Shown piece by piece: positions 6,889-15,741 of a stretch of DNA of 64,000 bases (position 1 is the stretch's first letter; every line of letters starts with the position of its first letter). Origin of the DNA: Citreicella sp. C3M06 (GTDB lineage: Bacteria; Pseudomonadota; Alphaproteobacteria; Rhodobacterales; Rhodobacteraceae); contig NZ_JAHKQA010000005.1 of the NCBI RefSeq assembly GCF_018860705.1, forward strand, positions 1 through 64,000. Direction: 5' to 3'. The notes below the pieces were generated by a model. The model was given only the letters and a program-made list of their open reading frames with translations, searched no databases and was not told where the DNA came from. A program made the position numbers and the translations under genes.

Positions 6889-9651
6889 ATGTTGAGTGAA
6901 CTGTCAGGTCTGTTCGGGCTATTGCAGGCCCCGAAAGACAAGCAATCAGGTGCCGAAGGTGCCTTGGACGAGCTAATTTTCGATGACGTCTACAAAGAGG
7001 TCACCCCCGATTCGGAGCTCGAGACAAACGTCGAGAGTGAACCGGCCTCTCCGACAGAAGAACCGGCCGCGACGGCAACGGTCGATTCTGAGGACGCCAA
7101 AGATGCCGGGCAGGACGAAGATGGACAATCAACCGACACTTCGGACGAGCTGATCCCGGAAGGCGTTCAAGTCGTCGAAGGCCAGTCCAACGGGGACGCG
7201 ATTGAAGCCACGCAAGAGCCGCTGGTTGATCACGTCGACGCTATTGAAGTTGAAACGAAGGTCGCAACGAACGGTCCCGTCACTATCAAACCGGACGGCT
7301 CGCCTGCTGAAAGGGGGGCACCCAAGCCAGCGATATTCGCCAAGGATACTGACGTTACCTCTACCTCGTCGCAGTCGAAGATGCTCGATGATATGTCAGA
7401 TCCGGTTGCGACAGTCGTGCAAACAGAACAGTCATCGGCAGAGGTGGCTGAAACACCGACTGCACCCTCGGTCGCGAAGGCCGCTCTCTCCTTGACCGCT
7501 TCATCGCTTACTCCAGATGTGACGCGCCAGCCCGAAATCGTTGCGGACCGGCTTGTGATGCGCCAGGCGGAGCAGAAGGCCGACGCGGTGACTCCGCTGT
7601 CCTCTACGCAGGTACCTGCCGGTAAAGATGCAGTCCGAAGCAGCAACTTGGGCGGGCGTCATTCCGAAAAGGTGACTCCGGAACCCTCCGGTGCGATGCA
7701 GAAAGGCGTCCACGGGCCGGCGAATTCCCTTACGGGCGCCCAAATCCCCGAGCATATTGATGTCGAGGTCTCTGGCGTTGGATCGGCATCGGAAGCATCG
7801 GTCAAGGAAGGCGTGATTGCGCAGCATGTCTTTGTCGCATCGCAAGAGCCCTCCTGGGCAGCGAAGACCCGCGAGCCGATCCTGTCAGGGCAAGCATCGC
7901 CGATCCCTCGGCCACAGGTTGAAGGTTCGAGCCTTGTGGACACCTTGATCAGCGCCCGGGTGCAGGCGCCGTCGCAGGATGTGCCAAAGGCGATCGAACA
8001 GGGCCGTCCGATCTGGCGTAGCGCCTTGGCAATTCAACGCTCTGCTGGTCGCAATCTGGCGTCACCAGCGTATCAGAGCGGCGTATCTGCCCAAGGCGGG
8101 ATGCCGAATAGAGCTGAGAGTTCGGCGAACGGCACCTCGGCCCATCAGGCGACTTCTACGTCAGGTATGGCGATCACGGCGCATCAAGATGCGGTACAGG
8201 GTCGATCTGACGTGAATGCCAAGCCCACAATCGCTGCCAAGGCCGACATTGATGTCAACTCCGGATCATTCGTTGATATCATGTCTTCAGCAGTGACTTC
8301 CAATGTACCAACGAACAGCGCTGGCCCCACACTGCGCAGCGCGCTTTTTCCGGACGGGGAAGCGGTCTCTATTGCCGTGCCGCAGGCCGCGCAACGCTCG
8401 CCTTCCCTGAGACCGGAGTTCCCCGAAATGGCTCCGAACCGGGACGCGACAGAGACCAGATCTGCAGTCATCGCCGACGGCGATGCGGACCCCGACCAGA
8501 TCGTCGGTTCACCCCCGGCGGAGCGTCCTGCGCGCTCGAACCCTGATTTTAAACCTGAACCCTTATTGCGCGATACACAGAATACTTCGACCGCAGGATC
8601 TGATCGGATGATGCCAATTGACCCGATTCAGGTTTCAACCCTCAAGGGCACTGCACCAACGCAAGCGCAGCCCTCCATTACGTCTCACGCTCCGAGCCCG
8701 CGCGCATCAGTCATAGAAGGGCCCGCCGCGACGGGCGCAAACAATATCAGCGAGGTTTTCGAGCCTGGGGCGACTTCCGCAACAGCTTCGAATCAGGCGG
8801 TTTCCGCAGCTGCAACGGCGGCGTCTTCTGTCGCATCCATACCCGACAAAGCGGTCGCGACATTCCGCGAGATCCCGGCCAAGGGTCCGGTATTGACAGG
8901 CGACACGTCGATCCAGCTTACACGCGCCGCCGCATCACCTGACACTTCGCCGATTGACGTACCGTCCGATTCGGATGAAGCGCCCGCTGCCTCCAATGCA
9001 CAGACACCGCCGGTGTTTCGAAGCAGTCGCGCGGGGGCTCACTTTGACACGGTAAGTGTCGCGACGGGGAGCCGAGCGTCGATTGATCTGCCCTCTACCT
9101 CTCCGGCCGGTGATTCCGCCGTCGGCCAAATGGACCGAAGCGAACTCTCTGATGACAAGGTGTTGCCCGGCGACGCCATCGGCGTGACCTCGGGCGATAT
9201 ACGAAGTGCATCGGCCTCGATGCATGCGGCCTCGCCGCCCTCGGCACGGGCGGAACACACGTCGGCCGTGATGCGCCAGATTGCTGACGCCGCAACGACC
9301 GGCACACCAAATAGCGATGGGTCTATCGAACTTCAGCTTCGTCCTGTCGAACTCGGGCACATGCGTTTCAAGATGATGCATGGCGAGCATGGGATGACCA
9401 TGCATATCTCGGCCGAACGCCCCGAGACGCTCGACATGCTTCGCCGGAACATCGACCAGCTCTCTCGCTACCTTGATGAACTTGGTTACGAGTCGACCAG
9501 TTTTACCTTTGGAGACGGTCACACCGGAAGCAATCCTGGCGGAGGCCGCGCGATGCCGGTGACCGCGCAGAATGTGCCGCAACTTACCGACTCACCTGAT
9601 ACTGCCCCCCCGCTCTCGATCGCTTCGGGCGGTCTTGATCTTCGTTTTTAA
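6889..9651 (+). CDS. fliK: Flagellar hook-length control protein FliK
   Basis: A 920-residue protein. The C-terminal hook-length domain is clear at about residues 805-870: IELQLRPVELGHMRFKMMHG with MLRRNIDQLSRYLDELGYES. The preceding 800 residues are low-complexity, rich in Ala, Ser, Thr, Pro, Asp and Glu, without a recognisable fold, as expected of an extended secreted ruler. The start at 6889 has CGGAG at a good distance; an upstream GTG at 6865 lacks this. It is long compared with the roughly 400-residue enterobacterial FliK but similar to other alphaproteobacterial forms. It is followed ten bases later by flgD. Confidence 0.9.
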   Translation: MLSELSGLFGLLQAPKDKQSGAEGALDELIFDDVYKEVTPDSELETNVESEPASPTEEPAATATVDSEDAKDAGQDEDGQSTDTSDELIPEGVQVVEGQSNGDAIEATQEPLVDHVDAIEVETKVATNGPVTIKPDGSPAERGAPKPAIFAKDTDVTSTSSQSKMLDDMSDPVATVVQTEQSSAEVAETPTAPSVAKAALSLTASSLTPDVTRQPEIVADRLVMRQAEQKADAVTPLSSTQVPAGKDAVRSSNLGGRHSEKVTPEPSGAMQKGVHGPANSLTGAQIPEHIDVEVSGVGSASEASVKEGVIAQHVFVASQEPSWAAKTREPILSGQASPIPRPQVEGSSLVDTLISARVQAPSQDVPKAIEQGRPIWRSALAIQRSAGRNLASPAYQSGVSAQGGMPNRAESSANGTSAHQATSTSGMAITAHQDAVQGRSDVNAKPTIAAKADIDVNSGSFVDIMSSAVTSNVPTNSAGPTLRSALFPDGEAVSIAVPQAAQRSPSLRPEFPEMAPNRDATETRSAVIADGDADPDQIVGSPPAERPARSNPDFKPEPLLRDTQNTSTAGSDRMMPIDPIQVSTLKGTAPTQAQPSITSHAPSPRASVIEGPAATGANNISEVFEPGATSATASNQAVSAAATAASSVASIPDKAVATFREIPAKGPVLTGDTSIQLTRAAASPDTSPIDVPSDSDEAPAASNAQTPPVFRSSRAGAHFDTVSVATGSRASIDLPSTSPAGDSAVGQMDRSELSDDKVLPGDAIGVTSGDIRSASASMHAASPPSARAEHTSAVMRQIADAATTGTPNSDGSIELQLRPVELGHMRFKMMHGEHGMTMHISAERPETLDMLRRNIDQLSRYLDELGYESTSFTFGDGHTGSNPGGGRAMPVTAQNVPQLTDSPDTAPPLSIASGGLDLRF

Positions 9652-9661
9652 GGAGTTTCCG

Positions 9662-10324
9662 ATGGATACCGGAACTGTCACATCCGCCACCACTGCCGCG
9701 ACCGCCACGACCAGCACATCGGCAAGCACCAGCACGCCGGTCGTCAGCTCGGATTTCGAAACCTTTCTGAAGATGCTCACCGCTCAGATGCAGAATCAGG
9801 ATCCGCTCGATCCGCTCGATTCTGCCGACTATGCGACGCAGCTCGCGACGTTCTCATCGGTGGAACAGCAGGTTCTGACAAACGATCTGCTCTCGGACCT
9901 GACTGCCGCTCTGACCGGCGGCACGTTCAAGGAGCTTGGCTCGTGGATCAACCGCGAAGTGTTGTCCGAGGCGCCGGTCTATTTCAATGGCGATGCGATC
10001 ATCTTGCGACCCGATTATGCGAGCGGCGCGACCAGTGCCAAACTGGTGGTTCGCGATGAAAGCGGTGCCACGGTCGAGACTCTGGCGCTTGACCAATCGG
10101 ATCCTCTGGTAGGCTGGCAAGGCACCGGCAGCGATGGCAATCAGGTGCCGAGCGGGATCTATTCCTTTGCGATCCAGAGCTATACCGACGGTGTGCTGAA
10201 AAGTGAAAGCCCGGCACAGGTCTATAATCCGGTGATCGAGGTGCGGCAGGTCGGTGCATCGGTGAAGCTCACGCTGTCCGATGGCAGCGAGGTGAACGCC
10301 GACGACATCACCGCAATACGTTGA
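9662..10324 (+). CDS. flgD: Flagellar hook cap protein FlgD
   Basis: A 220-residue protein. The N-terminal secretion region is rich in Thr/Ser, followed by the FlgD signature FETFLKMLTAQMQNQDPLDP and SADYATQLATFSSVEQQ. After that come a beta-sandwich/FlgD_ig part with GTGSDGNQVPSGIYSFAIQS and a C-terminal beta strand segment. FlgD caps the growing hook and is needed for polymerisation of FlgE. The ATG at 9662 has AAGGAG just upstream, overlapping the fliK stop codon, so the two are co-translated. Flagellar genes end here; ubiB follows in the opposite direction. Confidence 0.94.
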   Translation: MDTGTVTSATTAATATTSTSASTSTPVVSSDFETFLKMLTAQMQNQDPLDPLDSADYATQLATFSSVEQQVLTNDLLSDLTAALTGGTFKELGSWINREVLSEAPVYFNGDAIILRPDYASGATSAKLVVRDESGATVETLALDQSDPLVGWQGTGSDGNQVPSGIYSFAIQSYTDGVLKSESPAQVYNPVIEVRQVGASVKLTLSDGSEVNADDITAIR

Positions 10325-10387
10325 TGCCTTTGCCAGTCACCCGCTATTCCGCAGTCGCCCCATAACATGGGTGGTGGTGGGCAAAGA

Positions 10388-11920
10388 TCAGATCAAAGAC
10401 GCCCAGATCAGCACCGGGATCGCGCCAACCGCGACCCCGGCTGCCCCCCAACCAAGACGATGCAGCCACGGGCTGATGGTTTGCGACACCTCATGTTCCG
10501 CTTGCCGGACAAGCGCCGCCTCGACCAGACCGGGCAGGCGGGGTCCGAAACGGGCAAGCACGCGGGCGGTCTCGGCCAGATCTTTCAGCGCGGCTCGGGG
10601 GCCGATGGATTTCTTGATGTAATCCTCGACAACCGGCTGGGCGACGTTCCAGATGTTCATGCGTGGGTTCAGCGATCGCGAGACACCTTCGACCACCACC
10701 ATGGTGCGCTGCAGCAGGATCAGTTCGGTACGGGTTTCCATGCCGAACCGTTCGGTGACGTCGAACAGGTAGGACAGCAGCCGGGCCATGGAAATCCGCG
10801 TCGCATCCATGCCGAAGATCGGCTCGCCGACCGCGCGCAGCGCACGGGCGAACTCGTCGACATCACGGTCGGCTGGCACATAGCCTGCCTCGAAATGCAC
10901 CTCGGCAACACGCTTGTAGTCGCGGCGAATGAATCCGTAGAGAATTTCCGCGTAAACCCGGCGGGTGTATTCGTCGATATGCCCCATGATGCCGAAATCA
11001 TATGCGATGATATCGCCGTTCGGGGCCACCTTCAGGTTGCCTTGGTGCATGTCTGCGTGAAAGAATCCGTCGCGCAGTGCATGATTCAGGAACAACTGCA
11101 GGACCCGTTCCGACAACTCTTCGCGATCATGGCCTGCCGCATCGATCGCGTCATTGTCCCCCAGCGGCACGCCTTCGGCCCAGTTCATTGTCAGCACGCG
11201 CCGGCTCGACAGGCCCCACACCACCTCGGGCAGCTGAAACCCGGCGTCGCCTTGCGTGTTCGCCGCGTATTCGCTGGAATTTGCGCTTTCAAGCCGCAGA
11301 TCCAGCTCGCCCATCACCACGCTTTCGAAATGCCGGATCACCTCGCGCGGCCGCAGCCGGCGGGAGGAGGGCGACAGCGTTTCGATCATGTTGGCGGCAA
11401 AGTAGAATGCGTCGATATCGGTGCGAAACGCGCGCTCGATCCCCGGGCGCAGCACCTTTACCGCGACGACCTGCCCGTTGTCCGCCCGCCGCGCCTTGTG
11501 CACCTGCGCAATCGATGCGGCGGCGACCGGCGGGCTGAATTCCGAGAACAGCTCCTCCACCGGATGGCCGATCTCGGCCGCGATCTGCTCGCGCGCCTCG
11601 TCGAGACCAAAGGGCGGCAGTTTGTCCTGTAGTACCCGCAACTGCTGCGCAAGCTCGTCGCCGACCACGTCGGGCCGCGTCGACAGAATCTGCCCGAATT
11701 TGATGTAGGCCGGCCCAAGCGCCGTCAGGGCGCGGGTGGCTGGAGGCATCGACACATCGCCCTCGATTCCCAGCCAGCGGAACGGCCAGACCAGCGTCCG
11801 GAACGCCACCCGGATCGACGACGGCGCATCGAAGGCATCGAGCACGACGCTCATCGCGCCGGTGCGTTCCAGCGTGGCCCCGGTCCGGATCAGGCGAAGG
11901 ATGTTGTGCGGGCCGCGCAT
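10388..11920 (-). CDS. ubiB: UbiB family protein of ubiquinone synthesis (ABC1/ADCK kinase-like)
   Basis: A 510-residue member of the UbiB atypical kinase family. Seen: LGPAYIKFGQILSTRPD (the KxGQ motif, about residue 75), AAASIAQVHKA (Ala-rich nucleotide loop), HADMHQGNLKV and YDFGIMG (catalytic and metal-binding loops). A C-terminal hydrophobic stretch, GAAGVAVGAIPVLIWASLI, is the membrane anchor. UbiB supports coenzyme Q synthesis at the membrane, probably as an ATPase that helps extract lipid intermediates. The start at 11920 begins MRGPHNILRL and lies one base from the ubiE stop, so ubiE-ubiB form an operon. Confidence 0.93.
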   Translation of the reverse strand: MRGPHNILRLIRTGATLERTGAMSVVLDAFDAPSSIRVAFRTLVWPFRWLGIEGDVSMPPATRALTALGPAYIKFGQILSTRPDVVGDELAQQLRVLQDKLPPFGLDEAREQIAAEIGHPVEELFSEFSPPVAAASIAQVHKARRADNGQVVAVKVLRPGIERAFRTDIDAFYFAANMIETLSPSSRRLRPREVIRHFESVVMGELDLRLESANSSEYAANTQGDAGFQLPEVVWGLSSRRVLTMNWAEGVPLGDNDAIDAAGHDREELSERVLQLFLNHALRDGFFHADMHQGNLKVAPNGDIIAYDFGIMGHIDEYTRRVYAEILYGFIRRDYKRVAEVHFEAGYVPADRDVDEFARALRAVGEPIFGMDATRISMARLLSYLFDVTERFGMETRTELILLQRTMVVVEGVSRSLNPRMNIWNVAQPVVEDYIKKSIGPRAALKDLAETARVLARFGPRLPGLVEAALVRQAEHEVSQTISPWLHRLGWGAAGVAVGAIPVLIWASLI

Positions 11921-11921
11921 C

Positions 11922-12674
11922 TCAGATCTTCCAGCCCGAATGCAGACAGGCGATGCCCATGGAAAGATTGCGATACTTTGCGTTCTCGAAGCCCGCCGCG
12001 CGCACCATCGACAGGAAGGTGTCCTGATCCGGGAATTTGCGGATCGATTCCACCAGATATTGATAGCTGTCCGCATCGTTGGCGATCAACTTACCCATCT
12101 TCGGGATGATGTTGAACGAATACAGATCGTAGACCTTTTGCATCATGTCATTGGGAATCTGTGAAAATTCCAGAACCATCAGCCGTCCACCGGGCCGCAG
12201 CACGCGGTAGGCCTCGTTCAGGGCCTCTTGCGGGCGGGTGACGTTCCGGATGCCGAAAGAGATGGTGTAGACGTCAAAGCTGTTGTCCTTGAACGGCAGC
12301 GCCATGGCGTCGCCGACCACCCAGTCGAGCTGATCGGCCATGGCGTCGGCTTCGGCGCGCTGGCGCCCTGCGATCAGCATCGGTTCGGTCAGGTCAAGCA
12401 CGGTGGCGTGCCCCGACCCGGCCCGCTTGAGAAAGCGGAACGACACATCGCCGGTGCCACCGGCCACATCCAGCAGCTTTGATCCGGGGCGCGGCGCCAG
12501 CCAATCCATCATTGCATCCTTCCAGATGCGGTGAATGCCGAACGACATCGCGTCGTTCATCACGTCATATTTCGACGCGACCGAGCCGAACACGCCACGG
12601 ACGCGACCGGCCTTCTCGGACTCGGGAATATCGGTGAAGCCGAAATGCGTGGTTTTTGGGCTCTGGTCGCTCAT
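11922..12674 (-). CDS. ubiE: Ubiquinone/menaquinone C-methyltransferase UbiE
   Basis: A 250-residue class I SAM-dependent methyltransferase. Motif I is [16 protein letters not shown] (about residues 68-83). The family signature [13 protein letters not shown] is followed by [18 protein letters not shown] and [16 protein letters not shown]. It methylates the demethoxyquinol ring in coenzyme Q synthesis. The start [13 protein letters not shown] at 12674 is supported by family alignment and is divergent from mutM, 81 bases away. ubiB follows directly in the same operon. Confidence 0.96.
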   Translation of the reverse strand: MSDQSPKTTHFGFTDIPESEKAGRVRGVFGSVASKYDVMNDAMSFGIHRIWKDAMMDWLAPRPGSKLLDVAGGTGDVSFRFLKRAGSGHATVLDLTEPMLIAGRQRAEADAMADQLDWVVGDAMALPFKDNSFDVYTISFGIRNVTRPQEALNEAYRVLRPGGRLMVLEFSQIPNDMMQKVYDLYSFNIIPKMGKLIANDADSYQYLVESIRKFPDQDTFLSMVRAAGFENAKYRNLSMGIACLHSGWKI

Positions 12675-12755
12675 GGGTCTTGTCGTCCTTATGCTCTGTC
12701 TCCTTATAGAGCGCAGGAAAGCCGCTGCAATGCGGCCCATGGTCAAGGAGACGTC

Positions 12756-13607
12756 ATGCCGGAGCTGCCAGAGGTCGAAACCGTCCGCCGAGGGCTTGCG
12801 CCGGTGATGGAAGGGGCGCGGATCGCCAGCGCGCAGGTGAACCGGCCGGACCTGCGCTGGCCCTTCCCCGACCGCATGGCCGACAGGCTGACCGGCGCGC
12901 GGATCGAGCGGTTGCGGCGGCGGTCGAAATACATTCTTGCCGATCTCGATACCGGAGAGACTTTGCTGGTGCATCTGGGCATGACCGGGCGGATGCTGGT
13001 GTCGGGCGATGCGCTGGGGCGCTTCGTGCACGACCATCCGGTGGCGCAAAAGCATGACCACGTCGTGTTCGACCTGGAGGGCGGCGCGCGCGTCACTTTC
13101 AATGACCCGCGCCGCTTTGGGGCGATGGACCTGATGCAGACCGCCAGCGCCGACAGTCACCCCCTGCTGGGCGCGCTGGGGCCCGAGCCGCTGGGCAATG
13201 CCTTCAACGAGTCGCATCTGGCCAAGGCGCTTGCGGGGCGTTCGATGCCGGTGAAATCGGCGCTGCTCGACCAGAAAATCGTCGCGGGACTGGGCAATAT
13301 CTACGTCTGCGAGGCGCTTTACCGGGCAGGCATCGACCCGAGACGTCGCGTCAACGCGATTGCCGCCGCGCGCATCGCCTCGCTGGTGCCGATCATCCGG
13401 CAGGTTCTGGAAGAGGCGATCACTGCGGGCGGGTCAAGCCTGCGGGATTTTCGCCAAGCCGATGGCGAACTTGGATATTTTCAGCACAGCTTTGATGTTT
13501 ACGGGCGCGAGGGCCAACCTTGCCGAACCCCCGGATGCGGCCGCCAGGTGCAGCGCGTGGTGCAATCTGGCCGCTCGTCCTTCTACTGTGGGGCGTGTCA
13601 AAGATAA
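12756..13607 (+). CDS. mutM: Formamidopyrimidine-DNA glycosylase (MutM/Fpg)
   Basis: A 283-residue base-excision repair enzyme that removes 8-oxoguanine and formamidopyrimidines. The N-terminus [14 protein letters not shown] gives the catalytic Pro after Met removal and the active-site Glu. The H2TH region includes [20 protein letters not shown], with the conserved lysine. The C-terminal zinc finger is CRTPGC with [14 protein letters not shown] lies just upstream of the ATG at 12756. It is divergent from ubiE, the usual arrangement in Rhodobacterales. Confidence 0.97.
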   Translation: MPELPEVETVRRGLAPVMEGARIASAQVNRPDLRWPFPDRMADRLTGARIERLRRRSKYILADLDTGETLLVHLGMTGRMLVSGDALGRFVHDHPVAQKHDHVVFDLEGGARVTFNDPRRFGAMDLMQTASADSHPLLGALGPEPLGNAFNESHLAKALAGRSMPVKSALLDQKIVAGLGNIYVCEALYRAGIDPRRRVNAIAAARIASLVPIIRQVLEEAITAGGSSLRDFRQADGELGYFQHSFDVYGREGQPCRTPGCGRQVQRVVQSGRSSFYCGACQR

Positions 13608-13671
13608 CTTGATCAAGAGGCCCAAGCTGGTAAGGCTGCGTTTTGACGCTAACGGACGGGAGCCCGCAGTC

Positions 13672-14448
13672 ATGGCCTACGAGACGATCATCGTCGAAGT
13701 CGAGGACCACGTTGCCACGATCACCCTCAATCGACCCGACGCTCTGAACGCTCTGAACAGCCACCTTCTCGCGGAACTTGCGCAGGCGCTGACCGAAGCG
13801 GATGCGAACGAGAAAGTGCGCTGCATCATCCTGACCGGCTCGGCCAAGGCCTTTGCCGCCGGGGCGGACATCAAGGAGATGTCGGAAAAGAGCTTTGTCG
13901 AGATGTTCCTCGGCGATTTCTTCGAGCCGACGGTGGATGCTGCGGCGAAGGTGCGCAAGCCGATCATTGCCGCGGTTTCGGGCTACGCGCTCGGCGGCGG
14001 TTGTGAGCTGGCAATGATGTGCGATTTCATCATCGCGAGCGAAACAGCCAAGTTCGGCCAGCCCGAGATCAACCTTGGGGTCATTGCCGGAATCGGCGGC
14101 ACGCAGCGCCTGACGCGCTATGTCGGTAAATCCAAATCGATGGATATGCACCTGACGGGGCGCTTCATGGATGCCGAAGAGGCAGAGCGCTCGGGCCTCG
14201 TGTCCCGCGTGGTGCCGGTAAAGCAGCTGATGGAAGAGACCCGCAAGGCCGCCGACAAGATCGCCGAGAAATCGCTGATCGCCACGATCGCGGCCAAGCA
14301 GGCGGTGAACCGCGCCTATGAGACCACGCTGGCCGAAGGTCTGCTGTTCGAGCGTCGCCTGTTCCACTCGCTGTTCAACACCGAGGATCAGAAGGAAGGC
14401 ATGGCGGCCTTTCAGGAAAAGCGCACCGCGCAGTTCCGCGACCGCTGA
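13672..14448 (+). CDS. Enoyl-CoA hydratase (crotonase family)
   Basis: A 258-residue crotonase-fold enzyme. Oxyanion-hole segments are visible: [10 protein letters not shown] (about residue 63) and [20 protein letters not shown] (about residue 103), which carries a conserved catalytic Glu; the second catalytic Glu is expected in the following [15 protein letters not shown] stretch. It hydrates trans-2-enoyl-CoA in beta-oxidation or amino-acid breakdown. The start at 13672 gives [20 protein letters not shown]; a longer reading back into mutM has no support. It ends at a perfect hairpin at 14454-14477. Confidence 0.93.
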   Translation: MAYETIIVEVEDHVATITLNRPDALNALNSHLLAELAQALTEADANEKVRCIILTGSAKAFAAGADIKEMSEKSFVEMFLGDFFEPTVDAAAKVRKPIIAAVSGYALGGGCELAMMCDFIIASETAKFGQPEINLGVIAGIGGTQRLTRYVGKSKSMDMHLTGRFMDAEEAERSGLVSRVVPVKQLMEETRKAADKIAEKSLIATIAAKQAVNRAYETTLAEGLLFERRLFHSLFNTEDQKEGMAAFQEKRTAQFRDR

Positions 14449-14453
14449 TCCGA

Positions 14454-14477
14454 TCGGCCCGCCTCTTGGCGGGCCGA
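14454..14477. terminator. Hairpin between convergent genes
   Basis: A perfect ten-base stem TCGGCCCGCC/GGCGGGCCGA with a TCTT loop lies between the enoyl-CoA hydratase gene and the convergent 60-residue gene. T-runs are poor on both sides (TGTCTTTC on the plus side), but position and symmetry fit a bidirectional terminator. Confidence 0.6.
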
Positions 14478-14483
14478 TGTCTT

Positions 14484-14666
14484 TCACGATTGCAGTGCCC
14501 CGCGCTTGGCCCGGATCGCGGCTTGTATAGCGCTCCAATCCTCCTGTTCGGCGGTCTTGCCGGCGGCCTCGCATTCGCGCGCACGCCGTGCGGCCTCCAC
14601 TTCGGCCTGGGCGCCATGGGCGTTGTAAAGCGCAGTCGCGTATTCCGAGATCTTGATTGCGTCCAT
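14484..14666 (-). CDS. Small conserved-looking protein of unknown function
   Basis: A 60-residue protein, MDAIKISEYATALYNAHGAQ then AEVEAARRARECEAAGKTAEQ, predicted to be helical, without signal peptide or membrane segment. An excellent ribosome site (AGGAGGAA) precedes the ATG at 14666 and codon use matches the neighbours. I recall similar small genes beside the enoyl-CoA hydratase gene in other Rhodobacteraceae, but the function is unknown. Confidence 0.7.
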   Translation of the reverse strand: MDAIKISEYATALYNAHGAQAEVEAARRARECEAAGKTAEQEDWSAIQAAIRAKRGALQS

Positions 14667-14945
14667 CTCTGATTCCTCCTCTCAGTGAGAACTGCTCCTG
14701 CCGAGGCAGGACCCCGACCATAAATCATATGAGCCGATTCTACGAGCCTTGCAGGTTTCCCCTTTGCATGGCGCGGAGAATGATGTATTGGCGGCGGCTA
14801 CATGCGCGTGATGCCCGCTCAGGCAAGAATCGGTCCGGCGACAGATGTTCGGGTCTGAGTGCTATTGCGCGACCCCGAATCCATGACGCCCTGGCGGAAC
14901 AAACCGCCGAGTTGTCGTAACTTACGAAAATAAGGACTGATCATC

Positions 14946-15209
14946 ATGGCAAATACGCCCCAGGCAAAAAAGCGCGCCCGTCAGAACGAAAAGCGTTTCG
15001 CCGTCAACAAGGCACGCCGTTCGCGGATCCGCACTTTCCTGCGCAAGGTCGAAGAGGCCATCGCATCGGGTGACAAGGAAGCCGCAACTGCAGCACTGCG
15101 CGCCGCCCAGCCCGAGCTGATGCGCGGTGTGACCAAGGGCGTGTTCCACAAGAACACCGCGTCGCGCAAAGTTTCGCGCCTGTCCTCGCGCGTTAAAGCG
15201 TTGGGCTGA
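14946..15209 (+). CDS. rpsT: Small ribosomal subunit protein bS20
   Basis: An 87-residue basic protein, [20 protein letters not shown] through [16 protein letters not shown], matching bS20 in full. It binds 16S rRNA in the 30S body. AAGGA lies ahead of the ATG. It stands alone, about 280 bases after the preceding small minus-strand gene and ahead of a strong terminator at 15282-15313, and precedes dnaA as in related genomes. Confidence 0.97.
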   Translation: MANTPQAKKRARQNEKRFAVNKARRSRIRTFLRKVEEAIASGDKEAATAALRAAQPELMRGVTKGVFHKNTASRKVSRLSSRVKALG

Positions 15210-15281
15210 CGCCTTTTCAGGCACCTCCTGAAGGGGGGAAGGCTGGGCTGAAAAGCCACAGCTGCCGAGATTTGATGACCG

Positions 15282-15313
15282 AAAAGGCGCCACAACATGT
15301 GGTGCCTTTTTCG
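15282..15313 (+). terminator. Rho-independent terminator after rpsT
   Basis: The stem AAAAGGC-CCAC pairs with GTGG-GCCTTTT around a short loop (one unpaired or mismatched base on each side) and is followed by a T-run ending TTTTTCG. It lies about 70 bases after rpsT. Confidence 0.8.
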
Positions 15314-15741
15314 TTTCCGGGCACAATATATTCCTCTTAGAGATTCTTTTGCTGTGGAGTCCGGAGTCAAGATTGAAGATCGGTTGCCGCCGATGAGGCA
15401 GGCTTGCTAATTTCACCCAGCGAGTCACATTGCTTGGGGGGACAGGCAAACGGGGCGGCCATTCAAACTGCTTGAGGTCGTTCTGTTAATGTCGGTGGTC
15501 TGCTGTAAACCTGCCGAACTGGGCGCAAGCCCTGCCAGTCCGTAATATCATACGCTCGGAGAGCGACCGGATCCGCCCCCACTTGGGATGAGGGGGCTGG
15601 CGCGGCTACTTATCCGTTTCAGGATGCGTGTTCATCTTCGCTTGGGCCATCTGGCCCGGGATCGGAGGTGTTTCCCTATTCAAGTGTCTCGTGCGGGTGC
15701 CGCGGCTGGAACGCTGCGGATGAAAGAAACGAGATGGGCAA
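15314..15741. other. dnaA upstream region, no gene
   Basis: 428 bases with no convincing coding frame. It should contain the dnaA promoter and long leader. I searched both strands for DnaA boxes of the TTATCCACA type and found only a weak match, TTATCCGTT at about 15609 (six of nine). I therefore do not call a replication origin here. An AT-rich patch is present at about 15325-15355. Confidence 0.5.

Noticed and set aside
10367-11632. A 421-codon plus-strand frame opposite ubiB
   Set aside because: Antisense shadow of ubiB with no family resemblance; ubiB on the minus strand has all its kinase motifs.
15605-15620. TTATCCGTT as a DnaA box upstream of dnaA
   Set aside because: Six of nine matches, single copy; such matches are expected by chance.
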